Shown here in pieces: positions 23,325 to 36,500 of a stretch of 64,000 nucleotides of DNA; within the stretch, counting starts at the first letter, position 1; each line of letters opens with the position of its first letter. The position numbers were made by a program, and so were the translations under genes. Source of the DNA: Nectonema munidae (lineage: Eukaryota > Nematomorpha > Nectonematoida > Nectonematidae); NCBI GenBank assembly GCA_030549495.1, contig JAUIRK010000110.1, positions 248,001 through 312,000 on the forward strand, given 5' to 3'. Under the pieces are notes generated by a model that worked only from the letters and a program-made list of their open reading frames with translations, made no database searches and was not told the DNA's origin.

Positions 23325-25879
23325 TATATAGGTAGGTAAGTAGGTAGGTAGGTAGGTAGATTTCAAAACACTTTCCAGCGTGTGCTGATATGCTCGCGTA
23401 AGCTTGAGAGTTGGTTAAGGAGGATGCAAATGTTGGTAGAGATAGGGAGGAGTTACAGATGTTATTCTAAAAATAGAAAGGAAAGGCAGATTAGTTTGTT
23501 ATAGGGTTATCAACAGTGGTGAGAGTTGTTTCAATGGTGCCAAAGAGGGTTGCTAGGGATTTTAGTAGTGTTGGGTGTATTAGAAGATCTGAGAGTGTTG
23601 TTGGAGATCTAAAGTAAAGAAAGGCCACGAAATAAAAGATCTTGGGGATGATTAGAGAAGATTTGACATGTGAAGATGAGGTGGTATGGCGTTTCTATTG
23701 TGTCGCATCCGAAACAACAGTATTGATTTTCGCTTACTTTAATTCGGAAGAAATATGCTTTGCATGGGCATTGGCCTGATAGCCAACGAATGGTTGAACG
23801 AGGTGGTGTTTTTGAAAGTTGTGTGAATTGTGCTGATTTGTGGTAAAGAGGAGATTAGTGCATTTTGAGTTGAAAATATGGACATCTGCCATTCTTCTAA
23901 AGAGGATAAGTGAATGTGTGTTAGAAAGGTTTTGTGAGGTAGGGAGTTGAGAGGGATGTGGGAGGTTAGGTGTAAGTTTGAGGTTAAGTAGTCTACGAGG
24001 GAGTTTTCTGGTATGTTTAGGTGAGCAGGGCACCAACATAGGTGTATGTGGAAATGTTTTGTAAGATTGATTAGGGAGGAGGCGAGTTGAAAGGAGGGAA
24101 AGGGGATGTTGTGTGATAGAGAGAGATCGTGTATAATGTTTTGTGCATCGGTATAGAAATGGATGGTAGTAAAGTGGGGAAGGAGGTGTTTAATGTTGTT
24201 AGTGATCGTAGTGCAGTCGTGTAAAAGGCTAAAGATCTCGCATTCAAAGATTGAGAGTAGCGGATTTGATCGGGAGCGATGGGTGTAAAAGGGGCGAGTG
24301 GAAGAGCCTTTGAAGGAGGCGTAAGCAAAGGAGGTTCTTAGGGATTACTTTGAGGCGTCTGTGAAGATACGTAGGGAGGTTGATGAAGAGGTAGAGCGAA
24401 GGTATGAAATTGATTGTTTTGCAAAAAAATTGTTTTTGCATATAAATGTTTTGAATGGATATTGTGCAGATGGATGAGTTAAAAGAGATGGGTGTATCGA
24501 GGGATGAACTAGGTAGTTAGCAATATTTGGTGCGTGTTTTGCGAAAGAATAGGATGGAGTATTGTGGTGGGGTGTGATCGGAAGAAATGGGGGAATTAAG
24601 TTGTTGTATGTCAAGATGAAGCGCTTAATAATAGTTTTTTTGAGTTGAAGTTGTAATAGTAGGGTGTTAGTTAGAATTTCTAGGCATTGTGTGGAAGTAG
24701 TACGATATACGTTGGTGATGCAAAGTAGGCAGAGACGATGTATCTTGTTAAGAAAATGGATGGTTGTGGGGTGTTTTAAGGCGATGCCCCAGGAAAGAAT
24801 TCCGTATTGAATTACTGGTAGGATTAACGATGAGTATATGTATTTGGTGTGTTTGAGACAGAGGCCCCATTTATAAGAGATAGCCCTTTTAAGTGAAAAA
24901 AGAGTGACTGAGAGTTTTTGGTATATTTTTTTAAAGTGTATTGAAATTTTTAGGTTGGACTGGAGGTTTAGTCCTAGATATTTGATAGTCTTTGAGGCAG
25001 TTATAGAAGTAGAGATATTTAAATGAAGGGGTTAATGTTCTATGTGTTTGCGTGTGAAGTGAATGAGGTTGGTTTTGCTGGATTTAAATAATATCTTATG
25101 TGTGTTTGCTCTTTTTTGTAGCCTTAGTAGAAATGAAGAGGATTTGGTGAGGTTTCTTTTTGAGAGTTACTGGTGAAGGTGAATAATATGTCGTCTGAAA
25201 AACATTGAGAAAATTCTGTGTTGGTGTGGATTAGATCGAGAAGCGGGTCTATGACGACTAGCCAGAGGATTCGGAAAGACATCCTCCTTGGGGAGTCGAG
25301 AGGGTTAGCTTATGGATGCAAAGGGAAGCGCGATGTCGAAAAATGAGAAAGGTATTAGTTTGAAAGATATGAGCTTATAAATTTGATGATGTAAGGAGAA
25401 AAGGCATTGTGGGCAAGGTTTGTGATGATGGCAGGATGCCAGCCTGAGTTGAAAGCGTTGTTTATGTCTAAGAAGATTGTAGAAGAAATTTTCTTAGTAG
25501 AAAGGGAAGAGTCAAGGTAGGCGGTTAGACGAGATAGTGCTGTTTCCGTATTTTTGTTGGGAAGGTATGCAAATTGCGTGTGATGGATGAGGTTACGGGA
25601 TAGGATGTAGTGGACTAGACGTTTGCGAATGATTTTTTCGAAAAGTTTGCCTAGTATGAGTAGTAGAGTGATTGGTCGCCAATTTTGAATGAGGCTTGAA
25701 TCTTTATTGGGTTTAGGAATGAGTATGAGTTTGCCGATTTTCCAAACGTTGGGGAAATGTGAATGAGTAAGGCATGCATTGAAAATAAGGAGTAAATTTT
25801 TGTTTAGAATGTGTATTGATTTTTTAATATGTTTGGGTGAAATATGGTCGAAGCTAGATGAAGCATTTGTTTTAAGAGA
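23325..25879 (-). mobile_element. APE-type LINE, 3' part: reverse transcriptase and RNase H
   Basis: Minus-strand translation from 25879 downward gives reverse transcriptase motifs in order: WKIGKLILIPKPNKDSSLIQ, then NWRPITLLL and LGKLFEKIIRKRL, FLDINNAFN (motif A), and FSDDILF (motif C, near 25200). An RNase H-like domain follows (FYTDAQ, then CWCPAHLNIPENSLVDYL, near 24150-23990). A late C-x2-C...H...C finger (CCFGCDTIETPYHLIFTC) lies near 23700. The element ends in a CTAC-type short repeat tail on its own strand (23325-23360). RNase H plus a simple-repeat tail fits the I/LOA/R1 group. Several frameshifts, and NNAFN in place of the usual second aspartate, mark it as dead. It continues at 32288-34560 beyond a Mutator-like insertion. 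Confidence 0.85.
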
Positions 25880-26507
25880 GTTTAGTGCGGGTATCTCTAA
25901 ACAGTGGGCACAAGCAAAATAAAATAAAAATATATATAATTTTTATTTTATATATTTCTTATTCAATAAAATACATATTACAGTTGTCTTAGTTTAAATT
26001 TTTCATAGAATTAAAAATTTTGGTAAACTCTTTTTTTTCTTAGCTACTCTTTTCGTCTTAATCCAAAAAGGGGTTTAAATTTGAAATTTAAATTTAAAGG
26101 TCACCAATAACTTTAAAATGCTTTATGGATTTAAAAATTTTTCTTTTGTGTTTTATGTTTGGTTAGAATTTTCTTCCCTCTAGACTAAAAGAATCAAGTA
26201 TTTCTTTAATAAAAAAAGTTAATGAATTTTATAATGATAATTTGCATCTCTTTGAAAATGTATCCATGTCATTACATTCATTTAAAAAAAATAATAAAAA
26301 ATTATCTTCTGAGTACATAAAATATAATCTAGACTTTACCTTTTGTTTTCCATCTGAACTTTTAAGGTGTACTTGTTGGTTTGCAAAAAAAAATTTTTTT
26401 ATGTATCCAACTCGAAGAATCTAATTCACGGCCATATTTGGCTATTGATTTTTCCTAATATTATAATTTTGAAAAAGATGATATAGTTTTTCATGTGTAT
26501 ATATATT

Positions 26508-28317
26508 CAGTGGCGGATGAAGGAATTTTCAGTGTGGGGGGGGGGGGGGGGGTATGAAGAAAATATATATACAAAATGACAAGCTAAAAAGTATTTTTTT
26601 TAAAGGTGAAGTATACGAAAAAGTATGATTGAAATTTAAAAGTTCAAATTAAATTTTAATACAGGTTTTATTTAAAAAAAATCAAATAATATAATCCTTT
26701 CTTCTATTTGTATCACCAGTGGGGGGGGGGGGGGGGGGATGTATCCCCCCTCTAGATATATTATAAATATTAACATATATACACATTGTTTGCTCCACTT
26801 TATTACCTTTGTGAACTCTCTTTTTTTTATTATAAAATTCTCTCTCTCTATTTTTGCCTCAATCTCATCAACCCCCCTCTGGAGATTCTATTCTACTAAA
26901 TGAAGTTATCCTGACGCTACTCTTATAATCTCCTTTACGCATATACAAGCTCATTCTAAACTAGTCTTATACACTTCATTCTCAAGCACTCCTTAAAAAT
27001 ATTCATGCAAATATATCATTATTGTGATTCTCAGTCAAACATCCCTAAACATTTTTATCGAGGGCATTACAAAGCAATCCCTTTCAAAACATATAACACA
27101 TTTATTATCTCTACCTTTAATTGCTTTTATTAAAAATAAATTAAGTTATATTAAATCAAATTACCTAAGAAATTAATCAGTTTTTGGAAACATGTATTTT
27201 AACCCTTTCACTTTTAATTTGTTAATCAATTTTTATATAAATTAAAATAGATTTTGATTGTTATTTAACAACAAACATGTGTACAATAAATTTCTTCTTA
27301 TGTGTGAAGCATTGTGCCAGAAAATAAGAAGTGGCTATTATTATGTAGATAATATATTTTACATTTATTTAAAGCTTATAATAAAGAGTTTTAGTTTTCT
27401 TTAGAGTTTTTAAATCATATATCTTCAACCGCTCAGAATTAATATTTATAAGACATTATTCGAAGTCCCATCCAATTGAATAAGGAGTTCCACATAGATC
27501 TATCCTTGCACAAATTCTTTTCTCAATTTTTATAAATGATGTTACTAAAGTATGCGCATCCTATAACTATTTTCTATATGGGAATTACATAACATTGATA
27601 ATCCCTTATTTATCTTTTGAAAGTTTAGGTTGACTCAAATTTTTATAGGAATTTAATTGTACAATATTGGCAGAATCATATCCCTTCAAATTTTGTGACT
27701 TTTCCAAAAATCGCTAGCTGCATCTTTTGATACCATTTTTATGGTAGTTGAATGACACTTTCATGTCCAAAACTTAGAGTCTATATTATATACTACCTTG
27801 AAAAAAGGCATATTGTGTGTACTTGTCCCCATATTAGTCAAAGATTTTTTTAATGATATGAACATCTACCTGTTTTGCAATATCGCTCGCTCATTTAAAA
27901 AAAGATAAAATATTTAAAGTAAATGTTAAAAAGATTACAATTTTTTGATTCTCTGAACAATATTGAAAGGACGCAATTACTTGTTAAAGAAAATATCTTT
28001 TTGCCTAAAGAAGTTTCTCCTTTGTGTATTAAATATACATCGAAACTAGTTGATTTAAAGATTATTTAGTACCTCTCGTTACAAAAGACGACGGCAACTG
28101 CTTATTCAACGCTCTAATGTATACCCTTACATGTATAAAAAATAAATTTTTGGAATTTATTCATGGCAAAATAATATTAAAAATATGAAAACATAGGTAA
28201 TTATTGATTCTAAAAGACATAATACAGCTGTCGTATTCTCTGAAGACTTTTAGCAAAATTGCAAAAATTTAAATAGATTTCGGCCCCACCTATAAGAAAT
28301 TTCTGGATCCGCCACTG
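26508..28317. mobile_element. hAT-like element nested in the MULE
   Basis: The left end CAGTGGCGGATGAAGG and right end CTGGATCCGCCACTG form a short inverted pair. The flanks TATATATT and TATAAAAG agree only in part, so the target duplication is uncertain. Two G homopolymers lie near 26536-26552 and 26720-26738. Internal content is AT-rich, with a reverse transcriptase scrap at 27484-27570 and a short motif near 27774 shared with 42100 and 51400. Confidence 0.6.
27484..27570 (+). pseudogene. LINE reverse transcriptase scrap
   Basis: Plus-strand frame from 27484 reads GVPHRSILAQILFSIFINDV, the conserved reverse transcriptase block usually written GVPQGSVLSPxLFxxYINDL in jockey- and CR1-type LINEs. 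Only this block is recognisable, about 30 residues, with no catalytic YADD after it. It is a fragment inside the nested element. Confidence 0.65.
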
Positions 28318-30592
28318 TATAAAAGATAAAACTTTTATACCTAATCATTTTGTACCATTAATTAGAAAGGAATGCTTATATTCGAATCATTATAAAAAAA
28401 ATTTTTGCAATGAAAATACAAATGTCTTCGATTTTTCCCCAGAAAAGAAACCAAAGATTATTGAGTGTGAAAATACTGATAATAACAGTGGAGTAACATG
28501 AAATCCAAATGATAAAAATTATATTCAAGGTTCTATGTCTTCACCTAGAATAATTAAAAATCTGAAAATTACTATCAAAATGTTCCAAAAAATATCACAA
28601 AAAAGATTTTTGTACTGGAAAAACTAACAACAAACTATTTTTCCATGACTCATGTGGAAGCTGGTAAAGCATCTCATCAAAAGTGCACTATTTTTTTGAA
28701 AAAAGATGATTCAATAGAATTTATTAGAAAAGTGAGTAATGTATCTTTTTATAAAATTCTGAAAGGTAAAAATAAAACATTATTGTTAGATAATATAATA
28801 TATTTACATAGATATTATTCGGTTTTGAAACGTTATCCTTCATATAAAAGGAGAATCTCATGGATCGAAAAACATCCAAAATAGAATGCTTCAAACCTTA
28901 ATCTTTGTGTATACGAATATATTGGCGAATTTCCAATAGAAAAAATTTCATTCCATGGGAATAGTAAGATTCCTAGTTGCGAATATATAAGAACTGAACA
29001 TAGTACTTTTGAATACATAAAATCTTGCTATCAAAAAAATACCCCCTAAAAAGATATATAGTGAATTTTTGAAAAATGAAAATTATATGTTACGGAATTC
29101 ATCTATTATATATAATACAAAATATTCAATGAATAAAAATTCATCCTTAAATGACGAAAAAACTTTTGTGATGAAATACATGAACCGTTATCTCTATCTT
29201 CAAAAGGTCATTTATATATAAATCGAGTGTCTCAAATTGGGAATAAATATCCCACAATTATTTGTTACACAGAAAAGCAAATGATATATATGAAATCTTG
29301 TATTTTATATCAAAAAACTTATGCTGTATTATGGGAGTTGATAAGACTTATAACCTAAGTTCTTGTTTTGTAACTACTACTGTGTTTCGTGATAAAAACA
29401 TTCTTTCAAAAAAAAACACGGTCTTCTCCAGGCTAGTTTTTTTACATTTTGACTCAATTTTTGAAACTTTTTGCATTGAGTATGCATTGGTTAAATCAAT
29501 TCATTTTTGTTTTGGCGAGGCCAAAATATTACTCTGTACGAGACATTCAAAAGAAAACATTGAAAGAAACTTGAGATAAATTTGGTTTTTATTTGTCAAA
29601 AAAACTCTTACCAACGATTGAGAAGTTTATGTTTGTTCCTAGATCCCTTTGATACCATCTAATTGGAAAAATAATCTATCAGAATATTTAAATAATGTTC
29701 TCAAGTTGTCAATAAACTGGTAGATTTAATTGCCTGTTTACATGATCAAGCAATTTTTGCAGAAAAAATGATCAAAGAATCGATACATGGTATGGGTAAC
29801 TATCAATTAATAGATGAAGCAAAAAAGTTTTTGATTTAAATTATTTTGGAATCAATATGATGAACAAAAGAAAGAAGAAGTTTTCAAAAAAGTAATAGAA
29901 CAAAACAAAAACTTTGTTATTTCAAAAGATGGTGAATTAACAGTGAAAACCAAAAAACTTGCATCTAAACCCTGTCAAACCAGTTATAAAATGTAATATT
30001 TCCAGCTAATTTTTTATTATAATTTACATATAATTTTTTCTATTAAGATCGAAGAGAGCAACAAGTTAAAAAACTTTTTTGTCACTTCAATCGAAAGCAT
30101 ACAACTGATCAATGAAAAAAGCAAAATTAAAACCTAAATTAAATAAATGAATTTATGACGTTATTGATTGAAGTACAAAGTTATCTTTTTAAGCCTATTA
30201 TAAAAAAAGACTACATACTAGTTAAATAAAAAGAGTTAAGTTTCAAACAAATTTATTTAAATAAAACAAATGTTCGACTCCACGAGTATACGTTTTCAAC
30301 TAAATGTAGAAGATATAAATGCTTTGAATGAAAAGAATTAAACGGAGTTAGAGTAGATGAGAGAATCTTTGGTACTGTTAGAGGCTGAGTTGTAATGAGA
30401 TATACTTGGTTGAAAGGATAACTATTTAAAGATGAATAACAGATAAAATCTGAGAGTGGGTTCATAGACCAGAGTTTTTAGAGTAGGCAAATTTTTTGTG
30501 TGAGAAGTTGTGTTACAAGTATGATTTACATAAGAAAAAAAGTACATATAATAATGTATGAAGATGCATAGAATATTAAAGAAGATTAAATA

Positions 30593-30870
30593 GAGGAATG
30601 AATATATGAAGCAACAAATATATATGTAGGTTTATATGAATATTGATACAAAATAATAAAATAAAACTTTTACATTTTTAAAGAGAGAGAGGAATGAAAA
30701 TATGGAGCAACAAATATAAATGTAGGTTTATATGAATATTGATACAAAATAAAATAAAACTTATACATTTTTAAAGAGAGAGGAATTAATATATGGAGAA
30801 ACAAATATATGTGTAGGTTTATATGAATATTGATACAAAATAATAAAATAAAAGATTATACTCATAATCT
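30593..30870. repeat. Three tandem units of 91-96 bp
   Basis: Units start with GAGGAAT at 30593, 30689 and 30780 and share GTAGGTTTATATGAATATTG. They lie in the 3' half of the MULE and are non-coding. Confidence 0.85.
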
Positions 30871-30934
30871 TATTAATACAGTAAATAATGAAATTTTTTT
30901 AATAAAATCTCAAAAAAGAGCCCTATATTTACAG

Positions 30935-31138
30935 TCTTTTGTTGAATGCATCATGATTTACAAATTTTTTCCGTATACAATTAATACATTTATCGGAATC
31001 TTTCTTTGACGAAATGGTACATGATTCAGATTTATGGCCTTGGGCGAAAAATTTATAGACGTTTCTTTTGTTCCTACAATATGAAGATGTATGACCAAAA
31101 CTTCAACAGTTTGTGCATTGCTTGCATGAATAGAAATC
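30935..31138 (-). pseudogene. LINE ORF1 zinc-knuckle scrap
   Basis: The minus strand reads YSCKQCTNC, stop, SFGHTSSYC, then AQGHKSESC and DKCINC. These are the successive CCHC knuckles of a jockey-type ORF1 nucleic-acid-binding protein. At least one stop interrupts it, and it is surrounded by MULE sequence. It does not belong to the LINE that the MULE interrupted, whose own knuckles are at 33560-33700. Confidence 0.65.
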
Positions 31139-32287
31139 AAAAATCTTGTAACAACACTACGATAAATACAAATTACTTCCATATTTTTATATCATTATAT
31201 ACGAAAGAAACTACACGTTTGTTATTCATCATTTAATTTCTTTAGGAAAAAGCTATTCTAAAAAGTTTTTTTTCAAGTAATGATTTTATGTATTCATTTT
31301 TATTTATTGAGTTAAGTATCAATTCATCACTCAAATCCTAATCTAAATTCTTAAGGATAATTTTAGAGCAAAATCTAGGATCTTTAGTATGCTTATTTTG
31401 GTTTCAGTTTCCAAAAGAGATTTAGCATTCTCCAAGATTGGGAGTCTGGTAAAATGAATATTGTAAAAAATTGGCTAAATCAAAGGCCTCAATCTTTGTG
31501 AATTTTCTTAATATCGCTAGGAGCATTATAAGTAAATAAACTTAACAGATAAAATGAGAGAATTGAGCAAATCATTTGGAAATATATGAAAAACTTAACA
31601 ATTCAAGGCACAAATCTAATTTAACAAAGTAGTGCCCTCATAAAAGTGAGTTGAATGTATAAGATGAGAATTGATATACGAATTGATTAATATAGTGAAC
31701 ATCTACTAAGAATGAAATTATATATTTAAAAAAAAATTAAAAGTATAGAGAATTTTTAACCTATAGGGCAATAAAAATTAGAATAAGTCCTACCAAATAC
31801 ATTCTTCAATTTTATAGTCTAACCGTTGTTTAGACTTCTTTAAAAATCCAGCAGCTACTTACACGTTTTAGTGCTATAATTCCTATATATACTTGAATAA
31901 AAAGAAATAAATTTTTTTTATTCCTAATCCATAAATTTAAATCATAACAAAGAAAAATAATACGAAGAAAATTCTAACCAAACATAAAACACAAGAGAAA
32001 AATTTTTAAATCCATAAAGCATTTTAAAGTTATTGGTGACCTTTAAAATAAAATTTCAAATTTAAATACCTTTTTGGATTAAGACGAAGAAAGTAGCTAA
32101 GAAAAAAAAGATTTTAAAATATTTTTTATCTATCAAAATTTTTAATTCTATGAAAAATTTAAACTAAGACAACTGTAATATGTATTTTATTGAATAAGTA
32201 AGTATATAAAATAAAAATTATATAAATTTTTAGTTTATTTTGCTTGTGCCCACGTGTTCCCACTGTTTAAAGATACCTGTTTAGGAA

Positions 32288-34560
32288 TCTGTATAATCTT
32301 AGGAATCTTAGTATAATGGAAGGTTGTAGTGTGTTGTATTATCGGATGAGCAGGGAAGTATTGTTTCGGGAGAATAGAAGGTTTTTTCTTTTTAGTTAGC
32401 CTATTGATGATGTTCCATGGGTTGTTTGAGTGCTGGCTGGTGAATTTAACCCATGAGTTCTTTTTAGCTTGAAGTATTGCCTGTTTTTATTCTTTTTTAA
32501 CAGTAGATTAAGGGGGTGGGAGATTTTCTTAGAGTTTTGATAATGCGTTTCAGATTGTTTTTAATGCAGTCAACAAGTGTGTCCAGAAATAGGCATGTTT
32601 TCTTTTAGGAAATGGGTTGATAGGAGTGGAGGATAAGATGGAATGTGAGACATGATCATTGAGGGATAGTGCCGCTTTATCGATAGATGTGGGAGAGGAG
32701 AGGGATGTTAATGTTGGGTGTGAGTTGTTGAGATATGTGAGCCAGTGAGTGGTGTTCTTTTTTATGGTGTTGTTATAGTTTTTGATGGTTGTAGTATTTA
32801 TGTGAAGTTGAAATGTTATGAAGGAATGATCTAAAGCTGATGGGATGTCCGAGATTGACCAATTAGATATTAGATTGAGAGTATTTGAAGTGGTTATTGT
32901 GAGGTCAATGTGAGAGGTGTATTGTTCGTTGTTACAAGAGCATTGGTATGTAGGGTTTTTAGAGTTGTCAACGAGATATAGGTTGTTCGAGCATAAAATT
33001 TTCTTTGTGGTCCCAGATGTGTGATCGAGCGTTGCAATCAGTTGAGATAATTAAATGATATGTAGACGGGAGTGTGGATGTTGTAAGTGTTAGTGATTGG
33101 GAGAAATCAGAGGGGATGGCTATTGGGTGTGAGGGAGGAGAGTAAAGGGTTGCGAAAAGAAGAGGGTGAGGTTTGGTGTGAACAAGAACAAAGTAAAAAT
33201 TGTTGGAAATGAATCGTGGTAATGGTTGTGTGGTGTACGGTTGATTTTAGGAAGATGCATGCTGAATAACAGGATAAAGGTGCCGTATGATATAGTAAAT
33301 AATTTGGTATATTAGAAGAGAGGTTTGGATATGGTTCAATAGATATAATATCAAAGAAGTTTGAAATTAAAATGTTATATAGGTTTGTCCAAGCGGCATT
33401 AGAGTGGTTGAGGTTAATGTGGAGAAAATTTAGCATACGAATTTGCTTATTAGAAGGTTGTGTTGATTTTGGATGTGTTATACGTGTTGAATTTGGAATT
33501 CGCAATGTTTGGATGTAGCGTTGTGGTGATTGTGGCAATTAAAGCATGAGAGTTTTGTGGAATCATTTTTGAAGATGCATTCCGATATAGAGTGGCCTCA
33601 ATTTCCGCAGTGATCGCAATTTGGTGATGCAGCTTTGCATTTATTCGTTGAGTGATTGTGTTTTAGACATTTCTGGCATTGCCGATGTAATGGTTTTGCT
33701 AAGGTTAGAGTAAGAATGTGATGGTAAACTATGAGTATAGGAGATTTAAGTAGGTGTTTAAAAATGTTAGGGTTGCTAGGTTCTAATATAGCACTATAAG
33801 AGAAAGTTCCTGTGTTACCAGCTTGGCGTAGTGTATTAAGGGTGCCAATATTTTTTAGGTTTAAGTTTTCATTAGTTATGGTTGCAGAGAGAGAAGAAAG
33901 TGGTGTGGTTATAGGTATGCTTCTGAGTAGGAAACGGGGTTTGAGGATAGGTAAATCTTCGGATTTAATTCGGTTATTGTGAAGTGTTTGATGTGCTAGT
34001 GCTTTTTCTTCAGGTTTTGAAAATTGGAAATAAATAGTGCCACTATTTGAGGACCGTGTTAGAGATGGTAAGTGTGTTTTTATTAGTTTCTAATTTTTTG
34101 ATTATTTTTTGTCGGAAGGCAGCTTTCTCGGCTTTAGAGTCAGAGGGAGTAGGGGGGACTATTTTTAGAATAAGCTCGCTATTTAGGGATGACTTGGACT
34201 TAGGTGGAGAGGGTTTTTGTTTATCCTGAATGTTGTTGGCTAAGCTAGGTGTGGTTATGGAGGAGACTTGTGCGTATGTAGATAATGAGGGGCATGCTTG
34301 AGTATGTGGGTGGTGAGAATGAGAGAGTTGTTCAATTTTGTTGGAGTGTGCAAGAGTTACTTCATATTTTAGATTATTAAGGAGGGTAAATGCTTCTGCA
34401 TTTATCGAGGAATTTGCTGTGAATTCATTGAAGAGATTCGCTATTAATTGGGTAGAGGTAAGGTTTGGGGTATCATCGTGACGTGCACGTTTTGGGTTAG
34501 ACATGTGAAATAAGCGTGAGAGAGTGATATGGTATAAAGATAAAAATTTTAACTCAAATT
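32288..34560 (-). mobile_element. APE-type LINE, 5' part: ORF1 and endonuclease
   Basis: ORF1 starts at 34504 (MSNPKRARHDDTPNLTST) with a Ser/Pro/Lys-rich N-terminal half. It ends in three CCHC knuckles near 33560-33700 (CLKHNHSTNKC, CDHCGN...GHSISEC, CFNCHNHHNATS). ORF2 starts near 33436 with MLNFLHINLNHSNAAWTNLY, the opening of an apurinic-type endonuclease. IEPYPN (metal-binding Glu) follows, and STDCNARSHIW, the counterpart of the usual GDFNAH block, lies near 33030. Frames shift several times. The ORF2 reading stops at the MULE at 32278 and resumes as reverse transcriptase at 25879. Together the two parts give a LINE of about 4.8 kb. The 5' end is near 34560, with no repeat to fix it. 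Confidence 0.8.
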
Positions 34561-35675
34561 AGTAAAGGTATAAATAATAAAAGGTCCTGTTTGTAGATAT
34601 TTCTCTAGGAGTAAATAATATTCGCCATTTTTAAAGGAAGCAAAAACAACAAGTGATGAAATAGGAAATAGAAAAAAAGAAGGGCATGAGAACACCTAAA
34701 TAAATAAATAATAATATTTATTAAATTTATTTAATATTTATTAATTAAAATTTAAAACAGCTAAATAAATTATATTATATAAATATTATTTTATAATTAT
34801 TAAATTATAAGAAGAAAAAAAAATTATTGTTAGAAGACTATAAAATCATTTAGAAGTAAAATTTAAACGGATAAATAATCGGAAAATATAAAGGAAATAT
34901 ATATTACAAAGGTCTGAGCCGCTTGTAGGATATATAAATATATCAAGGATCGCTTACAAAGATAATAGAAAAGTAAAATTAAGTAAAACATTGAAAAAAA
35001 GGATAATGAAAAAAAATTACTATGCATATGTAAAATTAAATAGCATATATTACTCTGCAGCATTCATATTTTTAATATCGGGAAAATCAACTTTGATAAG
35101 GTTTTCTTTAATAGTCAACTTGTTTATTTTAGTATTTTTAATTATCTGCAAGGGATAACAAGATAAAACGTTAGAAGAAGAAGAAAAAGAAGAAGAAGAA
35201 GAATTAATTATAATGAAAACACAAGTAGAATCACAAGAAGCAGCACTATATAAGTACAAAAAAAATATATATAAATAAATTCAATGGTAATGAATATAAA
35301 CTTATAGTTAACCTAGATAAAATAAGACTCAAAAGTGAAACTTCAATATTTAGTAATTTTATGAGTTTATTAAAATTAGACAAAACATAGTATAAATATG
35401 TTTTTCCTACTTATAAATCTGTATTTGTTACTTTTAGTATCGGTGTAATTTAAAACTTGATTCATTTTTTTAAATCTTTCTTTTTTTATGAACTCTGGTT
35501 TATTCAATAATTATAAAATGGCTCTATCATTTATTCGCTCTTTAAATAAATACATATGTAATTTTAAAAATAATATATTTTGTTTTATTTTTACAATAAT
35601 TTATCGAAAATAAATCATAAAATAAGATGCATCTATTATTTTATTTTTTTAAGTATAATAAATTTTTTTCATGTA
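34561..35675. other. AT-rich spacer with GAA-rich patch
   Basis: Low-complexity A/T sequence; a GAA/AGA-rich patch lies at about 35173-35206. No gene, termini or RNA seen. Confidence 0.3.
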
Positions 35676-36500
35676 CAGTAGAACTCCTCCAAACAATTCT
35701 ATATGTATATACATTATAATGGTCAAGAATAGTTTAACTGTTTCTTTTGAGTTAGGGTTAATGTTAGGCAGAAGGGAGATATTTCACACCAATAAAAAGT
35801 AGTTTTGATTGACTATGACTACTCACTCCCCTTTCTTTACTCACCATGTTTATTTTTGTCCTCACTTTCTAAAATCATCTAATTTTCGATGATTTTATTT
35901 CCACAAATCAAACATCTGATTTTTCACATACAAATAACTGATTTTCTAGTTAAAAATGCATTTTATAATGCATTCTGTGAGCATTCACAACACGATTTAC
36001 GCGTGATTAATTTAAGAGCATTTTTTGTCATCTCTTACGTTCTCTTGTGTTGATTGCCTGCCTATAAAGACTGAATTATTAAAACGAAGTTTAATTTTTT
36101 ACGAATCTAGTTTATTACAATCACAAAATTAGCACATTTTATATTTCTGAACACAAATCAATCTGAATTATGGCAAGCTGTAAAAAAACGAACTTTCGCT
36201 TCGAAAAAAGTTCATCTTTTAATCGTGATAAAAGTACCCGATAACTGGTTAAAATGTTAAATATTGAGCGAACGCAAGTCCAAAAAATTTAAAAGAATGC
36301 AAGCTAAATTAGATAGGTATAAAGAAAATCGTACCCCCAAAAGAGGCCATGCATAAACTACGTTACAATTAGCTATTTCCGGACTCTACCCTTGTACGCT
36401 ATTTTCGGACTCGTTTTTGACCAGTTCTGACGTGTGCATGCTGATTTACCTGCGATTAATTTGATTGAGAATTTTGATAATGATTACGAGAAGTTGAAAT
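35676..36500 (+). mobile_element. Tigger/pogo transposon 5' relic
   Basis: It begins CAGTAGAACTCCTCC after TA (35674-35675), like a Tigger terminus. From ATG 36170 the plus strand reads a damaged HTH of the psq/CENP-B type: NRDKSTR, stop, LVKMLNIERTQVQKI, where Tiggers have KSTRKLAEMFNIGRTQVQNI. Stops interrupt it, and no catalytic domain follows. A relic of an old element, distinct from the one at 56442-60423. Confidence 0.6.

Larger units (their letters stand above)
26224..29990 (+). pseudogene. MULE transposase, broken
   Basis: Coding pieces lie on the plus strand on both sides of the nested insertion 26508-28317. An N-terminal piece (26242-26424) has CFPSELLRCTCWF. The piece at 28645-28884 contains KASHQKCTIFLKKDD and RYYSVLKRYPSYKRR. 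The catalytic region at 29262-29579 contains MGVDKTYNLSSCFVTTTVF, whose Asp is the likely first catalytic residue. It is followed by VFLHFDSIFETFC, the ...LxHxxxxxxTY-type block of MULEs, and LCTRHSKENIERNL. A tail runs to about 29990. Frames change several times and a stretch is missing, so it is not functional. The MULE assignment rests on motif order and the long terminal repeats. Confidence 0.65.
25889..32278 (+). mobile_element. Mutator-like element (MULE) inserted in the LINE
   Basis: Long inverted ends of about 300-340 bp (25889-26175 and 31965-32278) bound a 6.4-kb element. The outer pair is GGGTATCTCTAAACAGTG against its inverse CACTGTTTAAAGATACCT, and the left end lacks about 10 bp present in the right. 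Flanks GTTTAGTGC (25880-25888) and GTTTAGGAA (32279-32287) agree at 6 of 9 positions, compatible with an aged 9-bp duplication. LINE coding resumes on both sides. Long ends plus a MULE-type DDE domain inside rule out my first thought of a Polinton. The interior holds a further insertion (26508-28317) and a LINE ORF1 scrap on the other strand. Confidence 0.75.

Noticed and set aside
25889-32278. Polinton/Maverick element, suggested by long inverted ends
   Set aside because: The element is too short, no Polinton gene is recognisable, and the coding pieces fit a MULE transposase.
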